Below, piece by piece: positions 1-9,263 of a stretch of 64,000 nucleotides of DNA. Each line of letters opens with the position of its first letter. Position 1 is the first letter of the stretch. Origin of the DNA: Gammaproteobacteria bacterium RIFCSPHIGHO2_12_FULL_36_30 (GTDB lineage Bacteria > Pseudomonadota > Gammaproteobacteria > Coxiellales > Coxiellaceae); the NCBI GenBank assembly GCA_001801815.1, contig MGXU01000001.1, forward strand, positions 248,001-312,000, in the 5' to 3' direction. Made by a program: the position numbers and the translations under genes. Below the pieces are notes generated by a model. That model made no database searches and was not told the origin of the DNA. It worked only from the letters and a program-made list of their open reading frames with translations.

Positions 1-349
1 AAGGTGCGCGCACAACATCTGTGCCAATAACAGTACTTTTAGGAAATGCATCACGCAATGTCTTTAACATAAATCCAGATGAGCAACCCACTTCTAAAAT
101 AACAGTAGATTCTTTATCTTGAACATATTGCTGCGTTTGTTTTAATGCATTCTCGCGTGAAGCTGTATCTATAAAATGATTTTCACCTGCTGTTTCTTCG
201 TGAAACTCAGTTAATTCATCTGTCCATCCAGCATTATTAACGCTGTATTCCAATACTTTTAAGATTTCATCATTTAAATAAAAATTATTATTTTTCCAAA
301 TGGGAATTTTTCCATTAATGACAGGAAACTGAAATGAATAATTTGTCAT
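1..349 (-). CDS. SAM-dependent methyltransferase (N-terminal part)
   Basis: The reading frame starts at ATG 349 and runs open to the window edge, giving the first 116 residues; the C-terminus is outside. Residues 84-93 (ILEVGCSSGF) match motif I of class I SAM-dependent methyltransferases, and the acidic residue of motif II follows at about 111 (VIGTDVV). The ATG overlaps the TGA of the upstream isomerase gene as ATGA, so translation is probably coupled. As the last visible gene of the polysaccharide operon it may methylate a sugar (O- or C-methylation of heptose or another residue) or a nucleotide-sugar intermediate. The substrate cannot be told from the sequence. Confidence 0.8.
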   Translation of the reverse strand, partial: MTNYSFQFPVINGKIPIWKNNNFYLNDEILKVLEYSVNNAGWTDELTEFHEETAGENHFIDTASRENALKQTQQYVQDKESTVILEVGCSSGFMLKTLRDAFPKSTVIGTDVVRAP

Positions 350-963
350 TGCACAACCTCCGCAGTAACTTGCACTGTTTCCCATTTTGTTGGAACGGAT
401 TTTAATAATGGATGCGATACTAATAAATGCCAGACGACCGCCTGAAATGCTTCTGCATGCGGTGTTGTATTTGTTTGTGTAATGACAGGAATAATTACAC
501 ATGCATCTGCAACTTGCGCTGTATATCCACCATCACGACTCACAATGCCCATAATTTTGCTGCCAACTGATTTTGCATATTGCAATGCGGATACTAAATT
601 TGGACTCACATTTTTTTCAAGATTTCCGCCACCAACTGATAATACAAAAATTAAATCATTTGCATTTAATCTACTTATTTTTAGCCATTCTGAAAAAATT
701 GTGTGCCATCCTTCATCATTTGTTCGTGCAGTTAATTCAGAGACATTGTCTGTTGGCGCATATGCTTCAATACCAACAATTTTGCGAAAATCATTCACAG
801 CATGTGATGCATTAGCGGCGCTTCCACCAACACCTAAAATAAATAAACGACCAGCTCGTTTTTTTACATTAAGCAATAAATTCACCATGTCATGAACTGC
901 GCTGCAATCAATCCGGTCAATTACTTTTTTTGCTTCTGAAAAATATTGATTGATAAATTCCAC
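346..963 (-). CDS. gmhA: SIS-domain sugar isomerase, GmhA-like (sedoheptulose-7-phosphate isomerase)
   Basis: 205 residues starting at GTG 963, chosen because GGAG lies six bases upstream. A single SIS domain fills the protein, with the phosphosugar loop GVGGSAANASH at residues 44-54. GmhA converts sedoheptulose 7-phosphate to D-glycero-D-manno-heptose 7-phosphate in the cytoplasm, the first step of heptose activation. The gene lies 14 bases after an HddC-like nucleotidyltransferase and close to an HddA-like kinase, which supports the heptose role. The seventh-carbon bisphosphatase GmhB, also needed, is not in the window. The sequence is not close enough to E. coli GmhA to exclude another SIS isomerase, so the symbol rests partly on context. 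Confidence 0.72.
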   Translation of the reverse strand: MEFINQYFSEAKKVIDRIDCSAVHDMVNLLLNVKKRAGRLFILGVGGSAANASHAVNDFRKIVGIEAYAPTDNVSELTARTNDEGWHTIFSEWLKISRLNANDLIFVLSVGGGNLEKNVSPNLVSALQYAKSVGSKIMGIVSRDGGYTAQVADACVIIPVITQTNTTPHAEAFQAVVWHLLVSHPLLKSVPTKWETVQVTAEVVQ

Positions 964-977
964 TGTTTTCTCCTGCT

Positions 978-1676
978 TTATTGCATTAAATGTTTTTCCA
1001 ATGCGTAAATACCGTCAATTGAACCAATTTCATAAAATCGTTCTTCTACTTCATACGCTGCTAGTTCATTTTGTTTTACTAAAGATTCATGCACTTCAGA
1101 TAAATCAAAATGTGATTTTTTTGCAAAAGATAAAAATGCCTTTTTAGAAAAAATATTTAAACCAAAATCGATGTATGACATGGATTGTGTAATGTGTGTT
1201 TTACTATAACAACAAATTTTTTTTCCATCATATTCCACATTACTTTTATCCCACTGATTATTATTTTTATAAATTGTCATTAATCCTAATTTGCAGCTTT
1301 TTTCAAATGTTTTTTGAATATCTGCGTAATCACATTGTAAATAAGCGTCGCCATAAACAACAAAAAAATTTTCTGGAAGCTGCGAAAATGCAGATTGAAT
1401 AGCGCCTCCAGTTCCTAATAATTGATCACCATCATGCGCGTACTTCACATTTAAGTGAAATGCATTTCCATCTTTCACAAAATTTTTAATTTGATCACTT
1501 TGATAACCAACACACATCAGAACATCTTTAAATCCTTTGGATGCAAGTAATCGCAATTGATGCGCAACAAAAGGTTCTTTGCCAATTGGTATCAAAGATT
1601 TTGGTAGGTTATTTGCGATCGATGAAACACGCGTGCCATAACCACCCGCTAAAATAACAATTGGAAAACAACTCAT
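978..1676 (-). CDS. hddC: Sugar nucleotidyltransferase, HddC-like (heptose-1-phosphate guanylyltransferase)
   Basis: 232 residues. The nucleotidyltransferase signature ILAGGYGTRV is at residues 8-17, followed by the KSLIPIGKEPF segment that binds sugar phosphate and the metal-binding VVYGDAYL near residue 107. This is a short single-domain enzyme of the family that joins NTP and sugar 1-phosphate to give NDP-sugar. Next to a heptose-7-phosphate kinase it most likely makes GDP-D-glycero-alpha-D-manno-heptose, as HddC does. ATG 1676 overlaps the kinase stop as ATGA. A glucose- or mannose-1-phosphate specificity is the alternative. Confidence 0.75.
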   Translation of the reverse strand: MSCFPIVILAGGYGTRVSSIANNLPKSLIPIGKEPFVAHQLRLLASKGFKDVLMCVGYQSDQIKNFVKDGNAFHLNVKYAHDGDQLLGTGGAIQSAFSQLPENFFVVYGDAYLQCDYADIQKTFEKSCKLGLMTIYKNNNQWDKSNVEYDGKKICCYSKTHITQSMSYIDFGLNIFSKKAFLSFAKKSHFDLSEVHESLVKQNELAAYEVEERFYEIGSIDGIYALEKHLMQ

Positions 1677-2656
1677 GATTCTGTCACCACCTGTGTACCA
1701 CCAAAATCAAATCGAAAACGCACTTCTTGCAATCCTTCTTGACGCATTGCATGACGTAATTTAATTTTATCTTCTGCATAAAACATTAAAAATCCACCGC
1801 CACCTGCACCAATTACTTTTCCACCTAATGCACCATGCTCGCGCGCTAGCGCATACCAACGATCAATATCTGTATTGGTCATATTGGATGAACGGTTTTT
1901 TTTATGTTCCCAATGCACATTCATTAAATGCGCAAATTCATGCAAATCGCCATTTTCAAGTGCTTTTTTGCTTTTTAATCCCAACTCTTTTACAAAGTGT
2001 AAATTATCAATCATGTCTGAATTATTAATTCTGCTTTTATCATTTTGTTCTTTCAAAATGCTAGAAGCAGAACGAGAATATCCAGTAAAAAATAATAATA
2101 AATTATCTTCTAAGTTATATAATGTTTCGGTATCAATTTTTAATGGCCATGCTTTTACTTTTCCGTTGTTATCAAATTCAAAACAAGTTAAGCCACCATA
2201 TGCAGCGATATACTGATCCTGTTTTCCAATCGGTTCTTTTAGTAAATTAATTTCAATATGACATGCTTGTTCTGCTAACTCATTTGGGTGAATTAAATTT
2301 TTTTGTAATGTATGCAAGGTTTTTAATAAAGCGGTGGTGAAACTTCCAGACGATCCCAATCCAGTTCCGGCTGGAATATCTGCCATGCTGGTTATTTCAA
2401 TATTTTTTTTTGTTAATCCAATATATTTAATTGCTTCACGAATAATAGGGTGTTTAATTTCATCCACCGTGCTGACACGTTCTAATTGTGAGTATTTAAT
2501 AATAAATTCATCAATAAAAGTTTGATGTAAATTAATATAAACATATTTATCAATTGCGGCAGCGATTAAAAATCCACTATGTTTTTCGTAATAAGATGGT
2601 AAATCGGTACCGCCACCGCCTAATGAAATTCGTAGTGGACTACGCGTAACAATCAT
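1673..2656 (-). CDS. hddA: GHMP-family kinase, HddA-like (D-glycero-D-manno-heptose 7-phosphate kinase)
   Basis: The frame is open upstream to 2686, but ATG 2656 gives the family start (MIVTRSPLRISLGGGGTDLP), leaving 327 residues and a 17-base overlap with the upstream dehydrogenase gene. GHMP-kinase motifs are present: the N-terminal SLGGGGTD at 11-18, the ATP-binding PAGTGLGSSGS at about residues 95-105, and the C-terminal GKVIGAGGGGFL motif. HddA phosphorylates the anomeric carbon of D-glycero-alpha-D-manno-heptose 7-phosphate in the cytoplasm. Kinase, nucleotidyltransferase and isomerase are consecutive, as in known GDP-heptose loci for S-layer, capsule or O-antigen glycans. Confidence 0.78.
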   Translation of the reverse strand: MIVTRSPLRISLGGGGTDLPSYYEKHSGFLIAAAIDKYVYINLHQTFIDEFIIKYSQLERVSTVDEIKHPIIREAIKYIGLTKKNIEITSMADIPAGTGLGSSGSFTTALLKTLHTLQKNLIHPNELAEQACHIEINLLKEPIGKQDQYIAAYGGLTCFEFDNNGKVKAWPLKIDTETLYNLEDNLLLFFTGYSRSASSILKEQNDKSRINNSDMIDNLHFVKELGLKSKKALENGDLHEFAHLMNVHWEHKKNRSSNMTNTDIDRWYALAREHGALGGKVIGAGGGGFLMFYAEDKIKLRHAMRQEGLQEVRFRFDFGGTQVVTES

Positions 2657-3653
2657 GTGATGACTCCTGATAAATTTTCTCAACAATTATTAAAGCTTGA
2701 AACGCATCATGTAAATTTGGCGATACAAATTGATTTTTTTTAATATCATTTAAAAAATTTTCTATATCCAATGTCCACGAATTATCTGCCATGGGATATT
2801 CATAAACAATTGTTTCTGGCGGTCCCATTTCCGGCAACATTTTGTAATATGATAAAGTTTCAGTTCCATAACTTCCGCCCAAACCATTCACATGTAATTT
2901 CCCATCTCGTCCGTAAATTTCAAACGAAAAAGTATTTTTCCATTCGGTGCAACTCGCGTGTAAAAACGCGACTTGTTTTTTTGCTGTTTTTAATAATAAA
3001 AATCCATTGTCTTCAACCGGCATATTCCAATAATAGGTATGTGAAAAACCTTGTACGTTTGTAAATTCACCTAAAAACCAGCGTGATAAATCAATTAAAT
3101 GCACACCCTGATCAATCAATTCTCCACCGCCTGATAAAATAGGATTTGCACGCCATTCTTTTTCATATCCAATACGTCCACCATGTCCGTAACGCGCACG
3201 AATAAACATTAATTCACCAATCGCTCCTTGATTAATTATTTCTTTTGCTTTTTGAAATGCGCGATGATGTCGGTGATTAAAACCTAAACCAACTCGTACA
3301 TCATATTTTTCTGCTAATTTTATAAGATGTGAAATTTCTGCGGAATTTCTAGCGCCAGGCTTTTCTAAAAACACATGTTTTCCAGCTTTAATTACATCTT
3401 CACATAAAATGGCGAGCGATTCATGTGTTGTCGCAATAATCACAACATCTGGTTTGCTTTTTTCCAACATTTCAATGTGATTATCATATGCGGAACAATT
3501 TGCGTAGTGTGATGCTAATTGATTCGCACGCACTATATTTACATCAACGCATGCAATTAAATTTGCATCATTATTCAATGCGTGAATTGCGTTTGCTCTT
3601 TTTTGTCCGATCAAACCACAACCGATAATTGCTATTTTCATATTATTATACAT
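2640..3653 (-). CDS. Gfo/Idh/MocA-family NAD(P)-dependent sugar dehydrogenase
   Basis: 337 residues. The N-terminal Rossmann fold has the dinucleotide loop IAIIGCGLIGQKRAN, and the family-typical EKP motif follows (VFLEKPGARN, residue about 100). The C-terminal half is the alpha/beta substrate domain, with GELIDQGVHLIDL containing the usual catalytic-region His. The family oxidises or reduces hydroxyl groups of sugars, often nucleotide sugars. A second ATG at 3641 gives the more usual start MKIAIIGCG; the ATG at 3653 overlaps the preceding SDR gene by 8 bases. Its exact substrate within the polysaccharide pathway is unknown. Confidence 0.8.
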   Translation of the reverse strand: MYNNMKIAIIGCGLIGQKRANAIHALNNDANLIACVDVNIVRANQLASHYANCSAYDNHIEMLEKSKPDVVIIATTHESLAILCEDVIKAGKHVFLEKPGARNSAEISHLIKLAEKYDVRVGLGFNHRHHRAFQKAKEIINQGAIGELMFIRARYGHGGRIGYEKEWRANPILSGGGELIDQGVHLIDLSRWFLGEFTNVQGFSHTYYWNMPVEDNGFLLLKTAKKQVAFLHASCTEWKNTFSFEIYGRDGKLHVNGLGGSYGTETLSYYKMLPEMGPPETIVYEYPMADNSWTLDIENFLNDIKKNQFVSPNLHDAFQALIIVEKIYQESSHDCYA

Positions 3654-4536
3654 CCCATTTTTTATTACGATCTTCTGGAATGATTCGACGTAATGTATAA
3701 ATATCTGATGTCATTAATTCATCATGATGATCTGATAATTTTTCCCAAGGATCCCAAATCGCGCTAATTAATTTTCCTGAAATACCATTGCTTTCATCTG
3801 ATGCCAGAAATTCACATAATGCCGCAGCACGATGAATATCATTTCCACCATTTTTTTGTTGCGCTAATATTTGATTATAATATTTCTCACCAATTAATTT
3901 TGGCCCCGCTTGCAAAACATCCTGCAATAATCGAGTATTTAATGCGCCAGGTGCAATTGCATTCACATCGATTTTAAATTCTCTCACTTCATCTGCAAGC
4001 GTTTCTGAAAAACGAACAATCGCAGCTTTTGATGCGGCATATGCACTCATATTTGGCATTGGTTTTGTTGCACCACCACCTGATAACATAATTATTTTTC
4101 CAGCATGATTTTTTTTCATATGCGACAACACAGCGCGTGTCATTAAAACAGTGCCTTTTAAATTTATATCAATTGCAGATTCCCACTCGTCCCAATCCAC
4201 TTCATCAACTGGACCTTTTGCACCGTGAATGCCTGCATTATTAATTAAAATATTTATTTTTCCAAAATGATCTAAAGTTGTTTTTGCGCAATAATTACAT
4301 TCAATTTCAGAAGAAATATCGGTAGTAATCGCAATAACTTTATTTTCTTCGCATAACGGTATTAATGCAGCTAAAGCATCATCTAATTTATTTTTATTAC
4401 GCGCGCAAATAACAACATTCGCGCCTGCTTTTATAAAATGCTCAGCAATTACCAAACCAAGACCTTCACTTGCGCCTGTAATAATAGCGGTTTTATGAAA
4501 TAATTTCTTTTGCTTCACACATTTGCCTTTTTTCAA
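3646..4536 (-). CDS. Short-chain dehydrogenase/reductase
   Basis: Classical SDR of about 290 residues. The cofactor motif TGASEGLG lies near the N-terminus, NNAG near the middle, and the catalytic residues are Ser in IMLSGGG plus the Tyr and Lys of AYAASK. No ATG is available in the right place: TTG 4536 or GTG 4518 would start the protein, and it overlaps the end of the upstream epimerase gene by 26-44 bases. The N-terminal position is therefore uncertain. Its setting suggests reduction of a keto-sugar or keto-nucleotide-sugar, but the SDR family is too broad to name a substrate. Confidence 0.8.
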   Translation of the reverse strand: MKKGKCVKQKKLFHKTAIITGASEGLGLVIAEHFIKAGANVVICARNKNKLDDALAALIPLCEENKVIAITTDISSEIECNYCAKTTLDHFGKINILINNAGIHGAKGPVDEVDWDEWESAIDINLKGTVLMTRAVLSHMKKNHAGKIIMLSGGGATKPMPNMSAYAASKAAIVRFSETLADEVREFKIDVNAIAPGALNTRLLQDVLQAGPKLIGEKYYNQILAQQKNGGNDIHRAAALCEFLASDESNGISGKLISAIWDPWEKLSDHHDELMTSDIYTLRRIIPEDRNKKWDV

Positions 4537-5473
4537 AAACCCACGGGTTTGATTTCAAAAATTCAATAGTTTTAATAATACCTTGTTTGATTGTTAATTT
4601 TGGTTTCCAGCCCAAATTATTAATACGAGATGTATCTAAAAAAATAAATGGGTTATCGCCAATCCACCCACGTTCACCACCCGAATAAGATAATGCGGGC
4701 GTAAGTTGTAAATAATCACACATCCACTGAATAGAATTATTTACCTGACAATATTCATTTGTGCCTAAATTAAAAATATTTATTTTTTCTTGCGCATTTT
4801 GCAATGCAAATAAAACTGCATCAATACAATCTTGCACATATAAATATGATTTTTTTTGTTGGCCATTTCCAAGAATATATAATTGCCTTGGATTTGAAAT
4901 TAATTGTTTGTAAAAATCAAATACGTGTCCGTGCGTATAACGTTCACCTAAAATAGAAACAAAACGAAATATCCATGCTTGAAAATCAAAACCTTCACAA
5001 TACGCTTGAACTAAGCCTTCCGCAGCTTGTTTTGATGCGCCATACAATGAAGTTTGTATTGAAGGTGAATCTTCCGGTGTTGGAATTATTTTTGCTTCAC
5101 CATAAATAGACCCTGTTGAAGAAAAAATAATTTTTTTAATTTCATTTTTGCGCATTGCTTCTAATACATGAAATGTTGCAATGGTATTTTGTTGTAAATC
5201 TTTATCTGGGTGATCTGTTCCAAAACGCACATCTGCATTTGCAGCTAAATGAAAAACAATATCACAATCTCGCATAGCATCTTCTAATAAAGATTGATTT
5301 AATAAATCACCTGTAATTAAAGAAAATTGAGAATAATTTTTTGCATTTTCAACAAATGCTTTCAAACCAGTAGAAAAATTATCATAGCCTACAACGTGAT
5401 GACCATCTTGTAATAATCGATCAACTAAATTGCTGCCGATAAATCCAGCTGCGCCAGTTATAAAGCATTTCAT
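4493..5473 (-). CDS. NAD-dependent epimerase/dehydratase (extended SDR)
   Basis: 326 residues. The extended-SDR Rossmann motif GAAGFIGSNL is at residues 7-16 and the catalytic YxxxK appears as SLYGASK. The C-terminal region is the nucleotide-sugar binding half typical of UDP-glucose/UDP-GlcNAc 4-epimerases and related dehydratases. ATG 5473 overlaps the gtrA-like stop as ATGA. It probably interconverts a nucleotide sugar used by the glycosyltransferases of this operon; the product cannot be named from sequence alone. Confidence 0.82.
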   Translation of the reverse strand: MKCFITGAAGFIGSNLVDRLLQDGHHVVGYDNFSTGLKAFVENAKNYSQFSLITGDLLNQSLLEDAMRDCDIVFHLAANADVRFGTDHPDKDLQQNTIATFHVLEAMRKNEIKKIIFSSTGSIYGEAKIIPTPEDSPSIQTSLYGASKQAAEGLVQAYCEGFDFQAWIFRFVSILGERYTHGHVFDFYKQLISNPRQLYILGNGQQKKSYLYVQDCIDAVLFALQNAQEKINIFNLGTNEYCQVNNSIQWMCDYLQLTPALSYSGGERGWIGDNPFIFLDTSRINNLGWKPKLTIKQGIIKTIEFLKSNPWVFEKRQMCEAKEIIS

Positions 5474-5886
5474 TGCGCTGTCTCCATTTTAAAAACCCAA
5501 GATTTTGCCATTAAATATCCTGACAATATAGTTACAGCAACGCCAACAACAACTCCGAAATAAGGAGACAAATTTATATCAACAACAACTATATGTACGA
5601 CCAACATCGTAATTAAATAATTTATCAACACCATCACTAAATATTTTATCAATTGCCGATGTATATTTTTTCCGTGGTGTTGAAATGTTACTTTGCGATT
5701 CATTGTAAAATTAACAAAAGCAGACATTATATATGCAATTGAAACTGCTATTTTGTAATTAATATGAAATGTTTGCCATAACACACCAAAAAAAAGAAAA
5801 TAAACTATTGCCGATAAACTTCCGGTTAAACAATAAAAAAATAAAGTTCGCTTATCAAAAAAATAAATAAGTGAAAATAGTTTCAT
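5470..5886 (-). CDS. GtrA-family membrane protein
   Basis: 138 residues with about four hydrophobic membrane segments and the GtrA-family layout, including a Tyr/Ala-rich second helix followed by FTMNRKVTF. GtrA-type proteins are thought to flip polyprenyl-phosphate-linked sugars across the inner membrane. The partner GtrB-like glycosyltransferase is immediately upstream and the two genes overlap by four bases, the usual pairing. The pair would supply a lipid-linked sugar for periplasmic modification of the polysaccharide. Confidence 0.82.
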   Translation of the reverse strand: MKLFSLIYFFDKRTLFFYCLTGSLSAIVYFLFFGVLWQTFHINYKIAVSIAYIMSAFVNFTMNRKVTFQHHGKNIHRQLIKYLVMVLINYLITMLVVHIVVVDINLSPYFGVVVGVAVTILSGYLMAKSWVFKMETAQ

Positions 5887-6857
5887 GGTAAATTAACTTC
5901 TTTCGTTTTATCAATCACACGATCTACGATAGACATTGGACGTCTTTTCACTTCATCATAAATACGGCTTATGTATTCACCAACCAAACCCAAACAAAGC
6001 AATTGCACGCCAGAAAAAAAAGTAACAACTAACACAGTGGTTGACAAACCTGGTGTTAAACCAAATCCGAATAATTTTTGAAGTACATACCACAAACCAA
6101 TTAAAAAACTAAAAAAAGCCATGAACCCACCAGCAAGAGACATTAACTGTAAAGGTCGACTGCTAAAACTAATGAGTCCATTCAAACCAATTTTCAGCGA
6201 GCCAGTAATACGATTGTAATTTCCCTTTCCTGAATAACGTTCATCGCGATTATATTTTATTGCGGCTTGTTTAAAACCAACATACGAAACTAAACCACGC
6301 AAAAAACCATGTGATTCATTTAATTTTCTCAACTCTTCGATAACTCTGCGTGACATAATGCGAAAATCACCTGTATTTCTCGGTATTTTTACATCACTTA
6401 AAGCGTTAATCACTTTATAACCGGTGTGTGCGATAATACGCTTCAAGAATGTTTCGCCTTTTCGTGAAATGCGTTGCGCATAAACAACTTCGTTTCCTTC
6501 TTTTAATTTTTGATACATATCAGTAATTAATTCAGGCGGGTCTTGTAAATCAACATCAATCACTACGCATGTTTTTCCCGTACAATATAAAATACCTGTC
6601 ATCGTTGCTGCAGGTTGTCCAAAGCGGCGTGAAAAAATTAATAATTTTATTCGTGGATTTCTTTGTATTTCATTTTTAATAATTAACTCAGTATCGTCAG
6701 GCGACGGATCCAAAGAAAATACAATTTCATAATTCAAACTCACACGTTCTAAAACAGGTTCAATTCTCGCAAGGAATGGTTGAATATTATTTGCTTCCTT
6801 ATACACAGGAACAATAATTGAAATATCACATTGTTCGTTTTTTTCAAACTGATTCAT
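5883..6857 (-). CDS. GT2 polyprenyl-phosphate glycosyltransferase, GtrB-like
   Basis: The start is set at ATG 6857 rather than ATG 6872, because AAAAAGGA lies just upstream of 6857 and nothing similar precedes 6872. The protein has 324 residues. A GT2/DPM1 domain comes first (SIIVPVYKEANN; VIDVDLQDPPEL carries the metal-binding Asp residues), then two C-terminal membrane helices (around residues 230-310). Such enzymes transfer a sugar from a nucleotide to undecaprenyl phosphate on the cytoplasmic face. It is coupled to the GtrA-like flippase. The 78-base gap upstream is the only sizeable gap in the operon and could hold an internal promoter. Confidence 0.85.
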   Translation of the reverse strand: MNQFEKNEQCDISIIVPVYKEANNIQPFLARIEPVLERVSLNYEIVFSLDPSPDDTELIIKNEIQRNPRIKLLIFSRRFGQPAATMTGILYCTGKTCVVIDVDLQDPPELITDMYQKLKEGNEVVYAQRISRKGETFLKRIIAHTGYKVINALSDVKIPRNTGDFRIMSRRVIEELRKLNESHGFLRGLVSYVGFKQAAIKYNRDERYSGKGNYNRITGSLKIGLNGLISFSSRPLQLMSLAGGFMAFFSFLIGLWYVLQKLFGFGLTPGLSTTVLVVTFFSGVQLLCLGLVGEYISRIYDEVKRRPMSIVDRVIDKTKEVNLP

Positions 6858-6950
6858 ACGATCCTTTTTCATTTAACTGAAAGAAACAGCATTATACAAA
6901 AAATCGATGTAGTAACAAGAATAATACTTAAGTTGAAACAGGCATTTTGT

Positions 6951-8171
6951 CTATAACGCACGTTCGATACAATCAGCTAAAAAAGAAGAAAGTGGGAATG
7001 AACAAGTAAACGCGGGCGAAACAGCGTTCAGCACGTGAAAAGATCTATCATCACCCTCATAACAAAAATCATTAACTAATGTATTATCACGCATATCGAT
7101 TAATTGCGCGCGAATACCAGGTTTTCCCCATGTTTTGTAATCTTGTATGCGCATATTCTCAATCATATAAGCAGCTTGGTTTGCTAGAAATTTTTTTTGA
7201 TATTTTTTTAATTCATGTATTGCAACTTCACGAAAATGAAATTTATTTTTTGCAAATAATATCATTTCGCGTTTTATAATTTTCAGCATTTCTAATAAGG
7301 AAAAATGATGAAAACTTTTATACTGTTCGCGCCAAAAAGCTGGGATAGCGGTGGGACCAATTTTAATTTTTCCATGTGCTGTAACTGTAAAATGTACACC
7401 TAAGAATGGGTAATTTAAATCGGGGACTGGGTAAATATGTGTTTTTAACGCGCCCACCTTTTCATTTGAATATAAATATAATCCTTTAAATGGAACAATT
7501 TCGTAACGCAAACCGAATCCATATTGTTTAGCAATTTTATCCGCATATAAACCAGCGGCGTTGACTAAATATCCAGTGTGAATTTTTCTTTTACTGGTTG
7601 TAATAGTTTTTTCTTTTTGATCATGTTTTAAAAATTTTTCGTTGTATAAAAATTCGATTTCTTTATTTTCTGCATCTCGAACAAGTGATTTCATCACCTC
7701 AATTGGATCAACAGATGCGGTATCTGGTGAAAAAAGTGCTTGTTTTATAGTGCGAACACGTGGCTCAATTTCACGCGCTTCAATTTCTGAAATTAATTTT
7801 AAATTAACATTATTTTTAATGCCACGATCATAAAGTGTTTGTAATGTTTTTAATTCAGACTCATTTTTTGTAATAACTAATTTTCCATTTTGATTTATCT
7901 TTAAATTATTTTCTAAACAATATTGTGTCATCGCGCGATTACCATCGCGACAAAATCGTGCTTTCAAACTATCGTTTGTATAATAAAATCCAGCGTGTAA
8001 TACACCACTATTTCTACCGCTTGCGTGAAAACCAGCATGCGATTCTTTTTCAATGATAATAATTTTCTGATCGGGAAAACGTTTTTTTAATTCAAGTGCA
8101 ATTGTAATGCCAATAATACCAGCACCAATAATCACAATATCAGCATTAAGATTGCTTTTTGTTTTGGTCAT
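6951..8171 (-). CDS. lhgO: FAD-dependent L-2-hydroxyglutarate oxidase/dehydrogenase-like protein
   Basis: 406 residues of the DAO superfamily. The FAD-binding GxGxxG is seen as IVIIGAGIIGITIALEL, followed by EKE and the SGRNSGVLHAGFYY segment typical of LhgO/L2HGDH. The C-terminal GKPGIRAQLID is also characteristic. LhgO oxidises L-2-hydroxyglutarate to 2-oxoglutarate and passes electrons to the membrane quinone pool. Its position inside a polysaccharide operon is odd; it overlaps the glycosyltransferase gene by 26 bases, so it is co-transcribed. It may simply be housekeeping or may oxidise a 2-hydroxy-acid used in sugar decoration. Confidence 0.82.
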   Translation of the reverse strand: MTKTKSNLNADIVIIGAGIIGITIALELKKRFPDQKIIIIEKESHAGFHASGRNSGVLHAGFYYTNDSLKARFCRDGNRAMTQYCLENNLKINQNGKLVITKNESELKTLQTLYDRGIKNNVNLKLISEIEAREIEPRVRTIKQALFSPDTASVDPIEVMKSLVRDAENKEIEFLYNEKFLKHDQKEKTITTSKRKIHTGYLVNAAGLYADKIAKQYGFGLRYEIVPFKGLYLYSNEKVGALKTHIYPVPDLNYPFLGVHFTVTAHGKIKIGPTAIPAFWREQYKSFHHFSLLEMLKIIKREMILFAKNKFHFREVAIHELKKYQKKFLANQAAYMIENMRIQDYKTWGKPGIRAQLIDMRDNTLVNDFCYEGDDRSFHVLNAVSPAFTCSFPLSSFLADCIERAL

Positions 8172-9258
8172 AAATAATTTTTTGATATATATCCATATAA
8201 GACGTTGTCATTTTATCTGCGGTAAATAATTCTTGAAACCGTATTCGCGCATTCGCTCCATATTCCGCTGTTGCACTTTTATTTTCAATTAATTCATTCA
8301 TGGCTCGTTTTAGTGAGCAAGCGTTACCCGGCGGGACAACTAATCCTGTTTTTTTGTGCGCATTTACAAATGAGGTGCCGGTGTTTAACTCTGTTGAAAT
8401 AAGTGGTTTTCCAAACATTAATCCCTCGATCAACATATAACAATAAGCTTCATTTCGTAAATGCGCAGAGGACACAACACCATATGCATTCTGATATAAC
8501 TCATATTTTTTTTCTTCTGTTGCATAACCAATCAGAAAAACATTTTTCAAATGATAGCGTGAAATTAAAATTTTAAGTTCTCCGTAACAAGGACCATCAC
8601 CAACAATTATTAAATTGTAATGTTCAACATTGCGCATCGCTTCAATTAAAAATGAAAGTCCTTTATATTGTCGTAATACACCAACAAATAAAAAATAAGG
8701 TTTTTCTGGTTTTTTTAAATTACTATCAACTGCGGCGCGATCATTTAAACCGATTGGTATTACGCTCATATTATGCGGAAAACATTTTAAAATAGGACTA
8801 GATTTTACATAATTTTCAGAAGTTGCCACAATTTTATTTGCGCGCGATAAAAAATATTTCATTAAGGGGGAATAAAGTGGCAAAATTAATTTTTGACGAA
8901 TAATATCGCTATGATAAGTAACAATATAAGGCTTTTTCACACCAGATAATAATTTTAATAAATCACCAAAAGGCCATGGAAAATGAAAATGAATCAAATC
9001 ACATGCTTTTGCTTTTACTTTGAAATTTTTTAATAATGAAAAACTGATAGGGCATGAAAACTTTTCAATACTAACAGGATAATAATTTTTAATAATGGCG
9101 CCATTTTTATCACATACAATTTCATCACATGGCGCTGTAGTAAGTAATTCGTTTTGTACTCCAGCCGCAGTCGTGCATTCACACAAAGTTTCAATAAATT
9201 TTTCAATTCCACCTAATGTATATGGATAATAACTTTTATAAATGTGTAATATTTTCAT
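8146..9258 (-). CDS. GT4-family glycosyltransferase
   Basis: The frame opens at a TTG (9267), but ATG 9258 gives the standard start MKILHIYKSYYPYTLGG, so that is preferred. The protein has 370 residues in a GT-B fold. The N-terminal loop YTLGGIEKF and the C-terminal motif EAYCYMLIE (the E-x7-E motif of retaining GT4 enzymes) are visible, with GVLRQYKGLSFLIEA before it. It likely adds a sugar to the growing lipid-linked polysaccharide at the cytoplasmic face, just before export by the adjacent ABC transporter. Donor and acceptor are unknown. Confidence 0.85.
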   Translation of the reverse strand: MKILHIYKSYYPYTLGGIEKFIETLCECTTAAGVQNELLTTAPCDEIVCDKNGAIIKNYYPVSIEKFSCPISFSLLKNFKVKAKACDLIHFHFPWPFGDLLKLLSGVKKPYIVTYHSDIIRQKLILPLYSPLMKYFLSRANKIVATSENYVKSSPILKCFPHNMSVIPIGLNDRAAVDSNLKKPEKPYFLFVGVLRQYKGLSFLIEAMRNVEHYNLIIVGDGPCYGELKILISRYHLKNVFLIGYATEEKKYELYQNAYGVVSSAHLRNEAYCYMLIEGLMFGKPLISTELNTGTSFVNAHKKTGLVVPPGNACSLKRAMNELIENKSATAEYGANARIRFQELFTADKMTTSYMDIYQKIIYDQNKKQS

Positions 9259-9263
9259 ATCAA

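Noticed and set aside
482..895. Long plus-strand open frame over the GmhA-like gene
   Set aside because: It lies opposite a well-supported gene, has no recognisable domain and no ribosome site. The same holds for other antisense frames such as 28493-28927, 43021-43419 and 44662-45120.
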